The position numbers and the translations under genes are program-made. 64,000 nucleotides of DNA from Sinorhizobium sp. BG8 (GTDB lineage Bacteria; Pseudomonadota; Alphaproteobacteria; Rhizobiales; Rhizobiaceae). This document shows positions 52,117-61,953 of this stretch, piece by piece (the stretch's first letter is position 1; each line of letters opens with the position of its first letter). The notes beneath the pieces are model-generated. The model was not told the origin of the DNA. It saw only the letters and a list, made by a program, of their open reading frames with translations, and did not search any database. The stretch lies in contig NZ_CP044011.1 in NCBI RefSeq assembly GCF_016864555.1, positions 62,001 to 126,000 on the forward strand. Reading direction: 5' to 3'.

Positions 52117-53022
52117 ATGGACCTGGTATCCGCATTGCAGACATTTATCCGCGTATCCGAGACGGGGTCCTTCTCAGCCGCGGCGGATGAGCGCCACATG
52201 ACCCAGCCCGCGATCTCGCGGCAGATCTCGGCACTGGAACAGCATTTCAACACACGGCTTCTTCACCGCACGACGAGCGGCGTGGCCCTGACGCTCGAGG
52301 GCGAACGCGTGATCCCCTTGGCCATGCGCATACTCGAGGCCGTCGACGAACTCGGTGACACGGTCGGATGCGACGGGACGCACGCCTCCGGCAAGGTCCG
52401 GATAAGCCTGCCCGCACCGCTCGGGCTCTCCCTCAGCGACCGGCTCGGCGACCTGCTCCGCCAGCATCCGGGCCTTGCGGTGGAGCTGGTCACGACCGAA
52501 ACCTCGTCGAACCTCGTCGAGGCAGGGTTCGATCTGGAGGTTCGGCTCGGCCCGGTTTCCGACAGCAATCTCATCGGCAGGCGGCTTGGCTGGACGACGG
52601 CCTTTCTCGTGGCGTCACCCGATTATCTTGCCCGACATCCCGCCCCGCGAACGCTGGCCGACATCGCGGCGCATCACTGCATCTCCCATTGCCGCGGCGG
52701 AGACGGACGCACGTGGCTCTTCTCCGACGGGTCGGAGGACGTCGCAGTCAGGATCGTGCCGAGGCTGCAGGCGAACAACGCCGTCATGGTTCACCGGGCA
52801 GCCATTGCCGGGGCTGGTCTTGCCGTGCTCTCCCACATCCTGGCCGTACCGGACATCGCTGCCGGCAGGCTTGTATCTCTCCTGCCCGAGTTTCCGCCCG
52901 CGCGGCTTCCCATTCACGTCGTCTATCCGTCCAGACGCAACTTGCCGCTCCGCGTCAGAGCCGTTCTTGATTTTCTCACGGAGCTCGTGCGGGAGGATCC
53001 CGCCATGAGCGCCGCATCATGA
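52117..53022 (+). CDS. LysR-family regulator (divergent to AhpD operon)
   Basis: A 301-residue LysR-type regulator. The helix-turn-helix is MDLVSALQTFIRVSETGSFSAAADERHMTQPAISRQISALEQHF. The effector domain begins near residue 90 (ASGKVRISLPAPLGLSLSDRLGDLL). It belongs to the common 'single-oxidoreductase neighbour' type of LysR proteins, often controlling adjacent redox genes. It may co-control the AhpD operon with the Rrf2 protein, since both sets of sites share one 147-base gap. Confidence 0.92.
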   Translation: MDLVSALQTFIRVSETGSFSAAADERHMTQPAISRQISALEQHFNTRLLHRTTSGVALTLEGERVIPLAMRILEAVDELGDTVGCDGTHASGKVRISLPAPLGLSLSDRLGDLLRQHPGLAVELVTTETSSNLVEAGFDLEVRLGPVSDSNLIGRRLGWTTAFLVASPDYLARHPAPRTLADIAAHHCISHCRGGDGRTWLFSDGSEDVAVRIVPRLQANNAVMVHRAAIAGAGLAVLSHILAVPDIAAGRLVSLLPEFPPARLPIHVVYPSRRNLPLRVRAVLDFLTELVREDPAMSAAS

Positions 53023-53226
53023 ATGGCGGAAGGCAGGCGGCTATTTCAGACCTTGCGTTTCCCTCTCGATTGCTGGGGCAAGTTCACTGCCTTGCCTGCC
53101 GCCTGATTTGCCCGGGCTGCAGCATTGCCGTGGTCGTGCAATATCGGGATTATGTCGTAGACAGGCTGTGGTCGCGACACGACACGCACTAAGATCCGGC
53201 CCGATTACCAACTAGGGTCGCAGGCT

Positions 53227-55788
53227 ATGGCAGAGTTTCCGCAGAAGGCGCAGGTCGTCATCATCGGTTTGGGTGGCATCGTGGGTGCGTCGATCGCCCA
53301 CCATCTCATCGAACGCGGATGGGATGATATCGTCGGCATCGACAAATCCGGTATTCCGACGGACATCGGCTCGACCGCGCACGCATCAGACTTCTGTTAC
53401 ACGACGAGCCACGACTACCTGTCGGTCTGGACCACCCAGTACTCAATCGATTTCTACGAGAAGATGGGCCACTACGCCCGCATCGGCGGCCTCGAAGTCG
53501 CCCGCACCGGCGACGATAGCTGGATGGAGGAAATCAAGCGCAAGCTCTCCTCTGCGAAGGCTTTCGGTACCCGCGCGCACTACGTTTCTCCCTCCGAGAT
53601 CAAGGCGATGTTCCCGCTGATCGAGGAAGACCAGGTCATGGGCGGCATGTTCGATCCCGACGCCGGCCTCGTCATTCCGCGTTCGCAAACGGTCGCCGGC
53701 AAGCTGGTGGATGCCGGCGAAAAATCGGGCAAGCTGAAGGTCTTCGGCAACACGCCCGCCCAGTCGCTGATCGTCGAGAACGGTCGCATCAAGGGCGTCG
53801 TCACCCACCGCGGCACGATCATGGCCGATCATGTCATCGTCTGCGCAGGCCTCTGGGGCCGGCTGATCGCCGAAATGGTCGGGGAAGACCTGCCGGTGAT
53901 GCCGGTCGACCACCCGCTGACCTTCTTCGGTCCCTACAACGAGTTCGAGGGCACCGGCAAGGAAATCGGCTTCCCGCTGTTGCGCGACCAGGGCAACTCC
54001 GCCTACATGCGCGACACCGGCGACCCGAACACCACCGAGGGCGGCCAGATCGAGTGGGGCTACTACGAGACCACCAATCCGCGCATGTGCCATCCGCGCG
54101 ACATCCTCGAAAAGCACGAGGCGCGCCTGTCGCCCTCCCAGCGCGACCTGGACATGGAGCAGATCCTCGAGCCGCTCGAAAAGGCCATGGAACTGACGCC
54201 GATCCTTGGCGAACTCGGCTACAATGAAGGCCATTCGTTCAACGGCCTGCTGCAGGTCTCCGCCGCAGGCGGCCCGTCCTGTGGCGAAAGCCAGAAGGTG
54301 CGCGGCCTCTGGTACTGCGTCGCCATCTGGGTCAAGGACGGTCCGGGCTACGGCAAGCTGATCGCCGACTGGATGACCGACGGGCGCACCGAGATCGACC
54401 ACGCCTCGATCGACTATTCGCGCTTCTATCCGCACCAGCTCACGGAACAGTTCATCGAGGGCCGCTGCTACGAGGCCGCCCAGAAGATCTACTTCCCGGC
54501 CGTGCATACCCGCGAGCCCTATGGCACGGGCCGCAACGTCAAGCGTTCGCCCTTCTATGAGCGCGAGGTCGAACTCGGCGGTTACTTCATGGAACTCGGC
54601 GGCTGGGAGCGCGCCCACGGCTACAAGGCCAACGAGCACCTGCTCGAGAAGTACGGCGACAGGGTTCCCGTGCGCGAAAACGAATGGGACAGCCGTCATT
54701 TCTGGCGCGTCTCCAACGCCGAGCATCTCGCCATGAGCGAGGATTGCGGCATCGTCAACCTCAGCCACTTCCACATGGTCGATATCGAAGGCCCTGACCA
54801 TGTCGAGCTGCTCGAGTGGCTCTGCGCCGCGAAGATCGGCGGTGACGCGAACATCGGCAAGGGCATCTACACCCACTTCCTCGACGACGAGGGCATGGTG
54901 CGCGCCGACTTCACCGTCATCCGCATGGCCGACCGCTGCCGCCTGATCAACGGCGCCGATGCCGGCCCGCGCGACTTCCACTACATGAAGCGCGTCGCCG
55001 AGGATCGCGGCCTCGACGTAACCATCACCGACGTCTCGGAGAAGTTCATCACCATCGGCATCTGGGGACCGAATGCCCGCGATACACTGAAGAAGGTCGT
55101 CGCAGATCCGGCCGGCCTCGACCCGGAAAACTTTGCCTTTGCCCAGATCAAGCCGATCGAGATCGGCGGCAAGCAGGTCACCGCCTTCCGCATCTCCTAT
55201 GTCGGCGAGCAAGGCTGGGAACTGCACATGAAGTACGAGGACGGCCTCGCCGTCTGGGATGCGCTGCGCGCCACCGGCGTCATGGCGTTCGGCGTCGAGA
55301 CCTATGCAAACTCGCGCCGCATGGAAAAGAGCCTCCGCCTGCAGAACGCGGACCTCATCACCCAGTACAACCTGATCGAATCGGATCTCGCCCGTCCGAA
55401 GGTCAAGGAAGCGGATTTCCGCGGCAAGGCCAAGCATCTGGAATACAAGGCCCGCGAACACCAGCCGGCCATGCTCTGCACGCTCATCATGACCGAGAAC
55501 ACGGATGCCAATGGCGTGAAGCGCTACCCGGTCGGCTCCATGCCGGTCATGGATCCGGAGACCGGCGAAACGCTGGTCGACGAACTCGGCCGCCGGTCCT
55601 ACACCACCTCGGTTGCCTATGGCCCGACGGTCGGCAAGAACATCGCGCTTGCCTACCTGCCCTGGTCCTACTGCCAGGTCGGCCGCAAGCTGAAGGTCGA
55701 ATATTTCGCCGAGACCTACGAAGTCGAAGTGTTCGGCATCGGCTACAAGCCGATCTACGACCCGGAAAACCTCAAGCCGCGGACCTGA
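53227..55788 (+). CDS. Dimethylglycine/sarcosine-dehydrogenase-like FAD-GcvT protein
   Basis: An 853-residue two-domain enzyme. An FAD-dependent DAO domain (about residues 1-385; VVIIGLGGIVGASIAHHL) is joined to a GcvT-type folate-binding domain (about 430-850; NLSHFHMVDIEGPDHVELLEWL, VGEQGWELHM). Enzymes of this build demethylate N-methyl amines and pass the methyl to tetrahydrofolate. The flavin-attachment region reads GSTAHASDF (H52), where characterised enzymes have a TWHA-type motif, so the substrate may differ from dimethylglycine. Codon use is strongly biased, which implies high expression. A clear terminator follows, and no partner genes are adjacent. Confidence 0.88.
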   Translation: MAEFPQKAQVVIIGLGGIVGASIAHHLIERGWDDIVGIDKSGIPTDIGSTAHASDFCYTTSHDYLSVWTTQYSIDFYEKMGHYARIGGLEVARTGDDSWMEEIKRKLSSAKAFGTRAHYVSPSEIKAMFPLIEEDQVMGGMFDPDAGLVIPRSQTVAGKLVDAGEKSGKLKVFGNTPAQSLIVENGRIKGVVTHRGTIMADHVIVCAGLWGRLIAEMVGEDLPVMPVDHPLTFFGPYNEFEGTGKEIGFPLLRDQGNSAYMRDTGDPNTTEGGQIEWGYYETTNPRMCHPRDILEKHEARLSPSQRDLDMEQILEPLEKAMELTPILGELGYNEGHSFNGLLQVSAAGGPSCGESQKVRGLWYCVAIWVKDGPGYGKLIADWMTDGRTEIDHASIDYSRFYPHQLTEQFIEGRCYEAAQKIYFPAVHTREPYGTGRNVKRSPFYEREVELGGYFMELGGWERAHGYKANEHLLEKYGDRVPVRENEWDSRHFWRVSNAEHLAMSEDCGIVNLSHFHMVDIEGPDHVELLEWLCAAKIGGDANIGKGIYTHFLDDEGMVRADFTVIRMADRCRLINGADAGPRDFHYMKRVAEDRGLDVTITDVSEKFITIGIWGPNARDTLKKVVADPAGLDPENFAFAQIKPIEIGGKQVTAFRISYVGEQGWELHMKYEDGLAVWDALRATGVMAFGVETYANSRRMEKSLRLQNADLITQYNLIESDLARPKVKEADFRGKAKHLEYKAREHQPAMLCTLIMTENTDANGVKRYPVGSMPVMDPETGETLVDELGRRSYTTSVAYGPTVGKNIALAYLPWSYCQVGRKLKVEYFAETYEVEVFGIGYKPIYDPENLKPRT

Positions 55789-55828
55789 TCGCGGCGATTC
55801 CTCCGGACACGGCAACTTTGCCGGCGAA

Positions 55829-55864
55829 CGACCTCGGCTGTACCGCAGCCGAGGTCGTTTTTTT
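55829..55864 (+). terminator. Rho-independent terminator after the FAD-GcvT gene
   Basis: Perfect twelve-base arms CGACCTCGGCTG and CAGCCGAGGTCG with a five-base loop, followed directly by seven T. It ends 76 bases after the stop codon. Confidence 0.95.
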
Positions 55865-55917
55865 GCGGATAGCTATCTCTGCGCTGCTTCAGCGAGCAGA
55901 CCAGGGGCGTTGCGGTT

Positions 55918-56811
55918 TCAGGACTTGTATCTCAGCGCATCGACGAGAAGCGCGAAGGCCGGCGACGAGAGCCTGCGGCTCGGATAGTACAAGTGATAGC
56001 CGGGGAAAGGCGGACACCAGTCCTCAAGGACGCTCACGAGCGTGCCGTCGGCAACGAGCGGCTCGAGATGGTCGCTCGGAAGACACGTCAGGCCGAGGCC
56101 GCTTATGGCCGCATCGATGATCATCGGCACGTCGTTGCAGACGAATTGCCCCTCGACGCGCACATTGAGCGGGCGCCCGTCCCGTTCGAACTCCCAGGCA
56201 TAGAGCCCGCCAAGCGTCGGCAGCCGAAGATTGATGCAGGCATGCTGCGTCAGCTCATGCGGGGTCTGCGGCCTGGGATGCCGTCGGAAGTAGTCCGACG
56301 AGCCGGCGACGATCATTCGCATCTCGGGACCGATCTTGACCGCAATCATATCCTTTTCCAGGTGCTCGCCCAGGCGAACACCTGCGTCGTAGCGTTCGGC
56401 GACGAGGTCGATCAGCCTCTGCTCGACGGAAATCTCGATATGGATTTCGGGATAGTCCGCCATCAGCCGCTTGGCCGCAGGCATGACGATCGTTTCCGCG
56501 GCATGCCGGCTGGATGTCAGGCGGATCGTGCCCGCCGGCTTTTGCCTGAGGGCGCTGAGGGCATCGATACCACCGCGAATGCTGTTGAAGGCCGGCCGCA
56601 AGGTTTCGACGAGCTGTTCCCCCGCCTCCGTCGGCGCCACGTTGCGCGTGGTCCGCACCAGCAGCCGCACGCCCATGCGCTCTTCCAGTCGACGGACCGT
56701 GTGACTGAGCGAGGATTGCGAAGTGCCGAGCTGGGCTGCCGCCCGCGTGAAACTGCGCTCCTCCGCAACGGTCAGAAAGGCAACCAGGTCTCCGAGTTCG
56801 TCGCGCTTCAT
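55918..56811 (-). CDS. LysR-family regulator of the ADH/AKR/SDR cluster
   Basis: A 297-residue LysR-type regulator of the common aldo/keto-reductase-linked group. The DNA-binding part is DELGDLVAFLTVAEERSFTRAAAQLGTSQSSLSHTVRRLEERMG. The effector domain has GTIRLTSSRHAAETIVMPA and YDAGVRLGEHLEKDMIAVKIGPEMRM. It is divergent from the alcohol dehydrogenase gene. A 33-base element in that gap recurs before the cupin gene 1.3 kb away, which marks its likely regulon. Confidence 0.93.
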   Translation of the reverse strand: MKRDELGDLVAFLTVAEERSFTRAAAQLGTSQSSLSHTVRRLEERMGVRLLVRTTRNVAPTEAGEQLVETLRPAFNSIRGGIDALSALRQKPAGTIRLTSSRHAAETIVMPAAKRLMADYPEIHIEISVEQRLIDLVAERYDAGVRLGEHLEKDMIAVKIGPEMRMIVAGSSDYFRRHPRPQTPHELTQHACINLRLPTLGGLYAWEFERDGRPLNVRVEGQFVCNDVPMIIDAAISGLGLTCLPSDHLEPLVADGTLVSVLEDWCPPFPGYHLYYPSRRLSSPAFALLVDALRYKS

Positions 56812-56824
56812 TCATGAATCCACA

Positions 56825-56857
56825 GTATAAGTATATGCGGTATTTAGCACCTTATCG
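56825..56857 (+). promoter_or_regulatory. Shared LysR-cluster element, copy 1
   Basis: Begins GTATAAGT, has ATGC at offset 11 and ends TTATCG. It matches copy 2 at 25 of 33 positions. It starts 14 bases upstream of the lysR start, so it can also give autoregulation. Confidence 0.65.
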
Positions 56858-56960
56858 CTGGACTGGACCAGTGGTAATTTCCTTGGCCGGGTTGGGGCAC
56901 CCGCGCGGCCACTGGTCTCGATACGCCCTGCATCATCAAAGTCGAGAGATAGAGCAACAG

Positions 56961-58010
56961 ATGAAAACGATTGGATTTGCCTGCACCGCGGCCGACGCCC
57001 CATTGGAGCCTTTTGTCTTCGAGCGGCGCGCGCCCCGTGCAAACGATGTCGTCATGGAGATCCTCTACAGCGGCGTCTGCCATTCGGACCTTCATACGGC
57101 CCGCAACGACTGGGGCTGGACAGTCTATCCGAACGTTCCCGGCCACGAGATCGTCGGCCGCGTGATCGAGATCGGCACCGACGTCACCAAGTACAAGGTC
57201 GGCGACTACGCCGCCGTGGGCTGCATGGTGGATTCCTGCCAGACCTGCGATCAATGCCGCCGTGGCGAGGAGCAGCTGTGCCGGGAAGGCAATACGAACA
57301 CCTACAATTCGCCTGACCGCATAACCGGAGAGATCACCAAGGGTGGCTACTCGAAGCATCTGGTCGTCCGCGAGGAATTTGCCTGCCGCATCCCCGATGG
57401 CCTCGATATTTCCCGTGCAGCACCGCTACTGTGCGCCGGCATCACCACCTATTCGCCGCTTCGTACATGGAATGTCGGGCCCGGCAGCCGCGTCGGCGTG
57501 ATCGGCCTGGGTGGCCTCGGCCATATGGCGGTTAAGCTTGCCTCGGCGATGGGTGCGGAAGTCACGGTGCTGAGCCGCTCGGCCGATAAGGCGGAAGACG
57601 CCCGCAGCCTCGGTGCCGAAAAACTGCTCATCTCGACCAATCCCGAGGCCATGGAAGAGGCCCAGTCGAGCTTCGATCTGATCATCGATACGGTTCCGGT
57701 CCAGCATGATCTGGCTCCCTATCTGCCTTTGCTCGACGTCGATGGTACGCTCGTGATTGTCGGCCAGGTCGGCCCCATGAATGCCTTCAACAGCGTTCCG
57801 TTGCTGCTTGGCCGCCGCCGTGTTGCGGGATCGCCGATCGGCGGCATCCGGCAAACCCAGGAAATGCTTGATTTCTGCGCGCGCAAGAACGTCCTGCCTG
57901 ATGTCGAGATGATCAGGATGGACCAGATCACGGAAGCTTTCGAACGAATGGAACGCGCGGACGTGCGATACCGCTTCGTCATCGACATGGCTTCCCTGGA
58001 ACTTACCTGA
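56961..58010 (+). CDS. Zinc-dependent NAD(P) alcohol dehydrogenase (YahK-like)
   Basis: A 349-residue medium-chain dehydrogenase. Catalytic zinc ligands are in YSGVCHSDLHTARNDWG and PNVPGHEIVGRV. The structural zinc set is CMVDSCQTCDQCRRGEEQLC. The cofactor motif is VGVIGLGGLGHMAVKLASAMGAEVTVLSRS; the serine/arginine after the second strand favours NADP(H). This matches the cinnamyl-alcohol/YahK aldehyde-reductase group. The ATG at 56961 fits the family start; a longer in-frame ORF upstream is spurious. It lies in a cluster of aldehyde/ketone reductases. Confidence 0.93.
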   Translation: MKTIGFACTAADAPLEPFVFERRAPRANDVVMEILYSGVCHSDLHTARNDWGWTVYPNVPGHEIVGRVIEIGTDVTKYKVGDYAAVGCMVDSCQTCDQCRRGEEQLCREGNTNTYNSPDRITGEITKGGYSKHLVVREEFACRIPDGLDISRAAPLLCAGITTYSPLRTWNVGPGSRVGVIGLGGLGHMAVKLASAMGAEVTVLSRSADKAEDARSLGAEKLLISTNPEAMEEAQSSFDLIIDTVPVQHDLAPYLPLLDVDGTLVIVGQVGPMNAFNSVPLLLGRRRVAGSPIGGIRQTQEMLDFCARKNVLPDVEMIRMDQITEAFERMERADVRYRFVIDMASLELT

Positions 58011-58122
58011 GACCGAAACGGATGCGCTGGTCGCGCTTCCCGCGCCAGCGCATCCTCCGATCTGCGTTCAGCCGATCGCCTTCGGCTGAATTGCGGTCGA
58101 GCGGAAGACATATGAACCGAAC

Positions 58123-58155
58123 GTATAAGTTCATGCCGTTTTGATAATCTTATCG
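58123..58155 (+). promoter_or_regulatory. Shared LysR-cluster element, copy 2
   Basis: Same layout as copy 1 (GTATAAGT, ATGC at offset 11, TTATCG at the end). It lies 75 bases upstream of the cupin gene start and likely drives the cupin-AKR-SDR-MFS genes. Confidence 0.65.
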
Positions 58156-58229
58156 GAATTCCTGCTGGGGTTTATAGTCCGCTCATGCACTTCAGCGATC
58201 GCGAGATCGTCGACGAAAAGGAGACTGCG

Positions 58230-58631
58230 ATGAAGATAACGAAGGCAGGCACCGTTCCCTCGGCAAAGGGACCGGCAGACTACTTCACCGGGACGGTGCG
58301 CATAGACGGGCGGTTCCAGACCGACGCCCCGGCAAGAATTGGCGGAGCCATCGTCACCTTCGAACCCGGTGCCCGCACCGCCTGGCACACCCATCCGCTC
58401 GGACAAACCCTCATAGTTGTCTCGGGATTTGGGCGGGCGCAGCGAGAAGGAGGTCCCATTGAGGAAATCCGGCCCGGCGACATAGTCTGGTTCGAACCCG
58501 GAGAGAGGCACTGGCACGGGGCTTCACCCGACGTGGCGATGAGCCATATTGCGATCGCCGAGGCGCTGGACGGTAAGGCCGTCGACTGGCTGGAGCACGT
58601 CACGGACGAAGAATACGGATCCGGCAAGTAG
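58230..58631 (+). CDS. Cupin-domain protein
   Basis: A 133-residue single-domain cupin. Metal ligands are in [20 protein letters not shown] (two His) and [18 protein letters not shown] (third His). This is the (R)-mandelonitrile-lyase/YhhW-unlike small cupin seen next to LysR, AKR and SDR genes in many proteobacteria, where it may be a quercetinase-like or carboxymuconolactone-associated enzyme; its reaction is unknown. AAGGAG lies eight bases before ATG 58230. A copy of the shared element lies upstream. Confidence 0.88.
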   Translation: MKITKAGTVPSAKGPADYFTGTVRIDGRFQTDAPARIGGAIVTFEPGARTAWHTHPLGQTLIVVSGFGRAQREGGPIEEIRPGDIVWFEPGERHWHGASPDVAMSHIAIAEALDGKAVDWLEHVTDEEYGSGK

Positions 58632-58795
58632 ACGAATTCCGGCGGGAAGGTGCGCCGACCATGCGCCGCAGGCATGGTTGCCCGCCCTCTCGCCGATAGT
58701 GCGGATCTATCTGGACACGATCGGGAGCGCCGAAGCTGCTGCTCCCGAGGCAATGCACGCAAGGTGCATCAACACGTAACATTCGTCGGCTCTGA

Positions 58796-59854
<1,059 letters not shown>

Positions 59855-59882
59855 ACCGACTGGAAGAGGAAAGGCAACTCCA

Positions 59883-60620
59883 ATGGACGCAATCAAGGAC
59901 AAGATCGTCGTCATCACCGGCGCCAGCAGCGGGCTTGGCGCCGAGACGGCGCGCCACCTCGTCGGCAATGGCGCCAGGGTCGTGCTCGGCGCTCGCCGCG
60001 TCGAAAGGCTTGAAGCCCTCGCGGCGGAGCTTGGCATTGGCAGTCAATCGGTGTTCAAGGTCGACGTCACCGACCGGGAACAGGTCAAGGCCCTCATCGA
60101 TCATGCCGTCGAGCTTCATGGCCGCATCGACGTGTTGCTCAACAATGCGGGGCTGATGCCGCAGTCGCCGCTCGAACGCCTGAAGGTCGACGAGTGGGAT
60201 CGCATGATCGACGTCAACCTCAAGGGGGTGATGTACGGGATCGCCGCCGCTCTTCCCCACATGATGAAGCAGAAGAGCGGCCACATCATCAACGTGTCAT
60301 CGGTCGCCGGCCACAAGGTGCGTCCCGGCGGCGTCGTCTATTCGGCAACGAAGCATGCCGTCCGGATCATCTCCGAAGGCCTTCGGCAGGAAGTAAAACC
60401 TTACAACATCCGCAGCACGATCATCTCGCCCGGCGCGGTCGCGACCGAGCTGCCCGATCACATCACAGAGCCGGATGTCGCCAAGGGCATTCGTGACTTC
60501 TACGAGCAATATGCCATCCCCGCCGACAGTTTCGCGCGCTGCGTGCTCTTCGCCATGAGCCAGCCTGCCGATGTCGACATAAACGAGATCCTGTTCCGCC
60601 CGACTGCGCAGGAATACTGA
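59883..60620 (+). CDS. Short-chain dehydrogenase/reductase
   Basis: A 245-residue classical SDR. The cofactor motif is [15 protein letters not shown] (residues about 9-23), the structural motif is LLNNAGLMP, the catalytic Ser lies in NVSSVAGHK, and YSATKHA carries Tyr and Lys. ARR after the second strand favours NADPH. It sits between the aldo/keto reductase and MFS genes and starts 28 bases after the former. Confidence 0.94.
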   Translation: MDAIKDKIVVITGASSGLGAETARHLVGNGARVVLGARRVERLEALAAELGIGSQSVFKVDVTDREQVKALIDHAVELHGRIDVLLNNAGLMPQSPLERLKVDEWDRMIDVNLKGVMYGIAAALPHMMKQKSGHIINVSSVAGHKVRPGGVVYSATKHAVRIISEGLRQEVKPYNIRSTIISPGAVATELPDHITEPDVAKGIRDFYEQYAIPADSFARCVLFAMSQPADVDINEILFRPTAQEY

Positions 60621-60629
60621 GGCTCATCG

Positions 60630-61880
60630 ATGTCATCACGAGCAGACGTTCGCCAGCGGGCGAACGGGTCTGTCGGCGAAGCTACGCCGGCAGCCGTCAG
60701 AAACCCCTGGCATGTGCTGGCTATCCTGAGCGCGCTGATGGGCTTTGCTTCCATCTCGACGGACTTCTATCTTCCCGCAATGCCGACTATGGCCGATGCG
60801 CTTTCCGCAGACGCCGGCAGCGTGGAATTCACGATCACCGGCTACCTGATCGGGTTCAGTATCGGCCAGCTCTTCTGGGGCGCGCTCAGCGACAGACATG
60901 GCCGCCGCATTCCCGTCGCCATGGGTCTCGTTCTCTTTGTGATCGGCTCGGCAGGTTGCGCGCTTTCGCAAAGTATCGGCGCGATCATAGCCTGGCGCAT
61001 GGTGCAGGCGCTTGGCGCGTGCGCCGGCGTGGTGCTGGCACGCGCCATGGTCCGGGATCTCTACGAGGGCCCGCGCGCGGCGCAGATGCTGTCGACGCTC
61101 ATCGCGGTCATGGCCATCGCTCCCCTGCTGGGACCCATACTGGGCGGCCAGATCGCAGCGATTGCCGGATGGCGGGCAATCTTCTGGACGCTCGTCGCCG
61201 TCGGACTGGCGACGCTCGCGGCACTCTTCAGCCTGCCCGAAACGCTTCCACTTTCGCGCCGCAGCTCCAAGCCTCTCCATGGTGCCTTCCGGGGTTACCT
61301 TACACTGCTCCGAGAAAGGACGATCCTCGCCTATGCGGGGGCCGGCGCCTTCTTCTATGCCGGCATCTATGCCTACATCGCGGGCACGCCCTTCGCTTTC
61401 ATCACCTACCACCATGTCCCGGCTCAGTATTATGGCCTGCTGTTCGGCGCCGGCATCATCGGCATCATGGCGACAAATCTTTTGAACACACGCCTCGTTT
61501 CCCGCCTGGGCATGAACCGCATCCTTCTCGGCGGCGCGACCGTCGCGGCAGTGGCGTCCGTCGTGTTGGCCATCGCAGCCTTCGATGACCGGGGCGGCAT
61601 CTGGGGGCTCTTTCTCCCGCTGCTGGTATTCGTTTCGATGACCGGTTTCATCGTCGCCAACTCCATCGCCGGTGCACTATCCGACTTTCCCACGCAAGCC
61701 GGCGTGGTCTCGGCCCTCGTCGGGGCCATTCAATATGGCAGCGGCATGGCCGGCTCCGGTCTCGTGGGTCTCTTTGCCGACGGCACGCCGTGGCCCATGA
61801 GCTGGGTCATCGCCCTCATGGGCGTCGGCAGCGCGCTCTGTGCTCTTGCTGTGCACGCAAGGCCGGGTGCTAAGGAATGA
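60630..61880 (+). CDS. Bcr/CflA-family MFS drug exporter
   Basis: A 416-residue twelve-helix major-facilitator protein. FASISTDFYLPAMPTMADALSADAGSVEFTITGYLIGFSIGQLFWGALSDRHGRRIPV carries the Bcr/CflA start and the MFS loop motif GxLSDRxGRR. The motif-C region GACAGVVLARAMVRDL is also typical. It exports small toxic compounds such as drugs. It starts ten bases after the SDR stop and closes the LysR-linked operon, so it may expel substrates or products of the reductases. Confidence 0.92.
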   Translation: MSSRADVRQRANGSVGEATPAAVRNPWHVLAILSALMGFASISTDFYLPAMPTMADALSADAGSVEFTITGYLIGFSIGQLFWGALSDRHGRRIPVAMGLVLFVIGSAGCALSQSIGAIIAWRMVQALGACAGVVLARAMVRDLYEGPRAAQMLSTLIAVMAIAPLLGPILGGQIAAIAGWRAIFWTLVAVGLATLAALFSLPETLPLSRRSSKPLHGAFRGYLTLLRERTILAYAGAGAFFYAGIYAYIAGTPFAFITYHHVPAQYYGLLFGAGIIGIMATNLLNTRLVSRLGMNRILLGGATVAAVASVVLAIAAFDDRGGIWGLFLPLLVFVSMTGFIVANSIAGALSDFPTQAGVVSALVGAIQYGSGMAGSGLVGLFADGTPWPMSWVIALMGVGSALCALAVHARPGAKE

Positions 61881-61953
61881 AGGGATAAGCCAAGACAATT
61901 CCACTGTTACGTTCGATCGGCGCCACCAGAAGCATCGCCCGCCAGACGGACGA

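Noticed and set aside
53443-55815. A 790-codon open frame antisense to the FAD-GcvT gene
   Set aside because: It mirrors the extreme third-position GC bias of the real gene. Its translation has no family motifs, while the sense frame encodes a complete enzyme.
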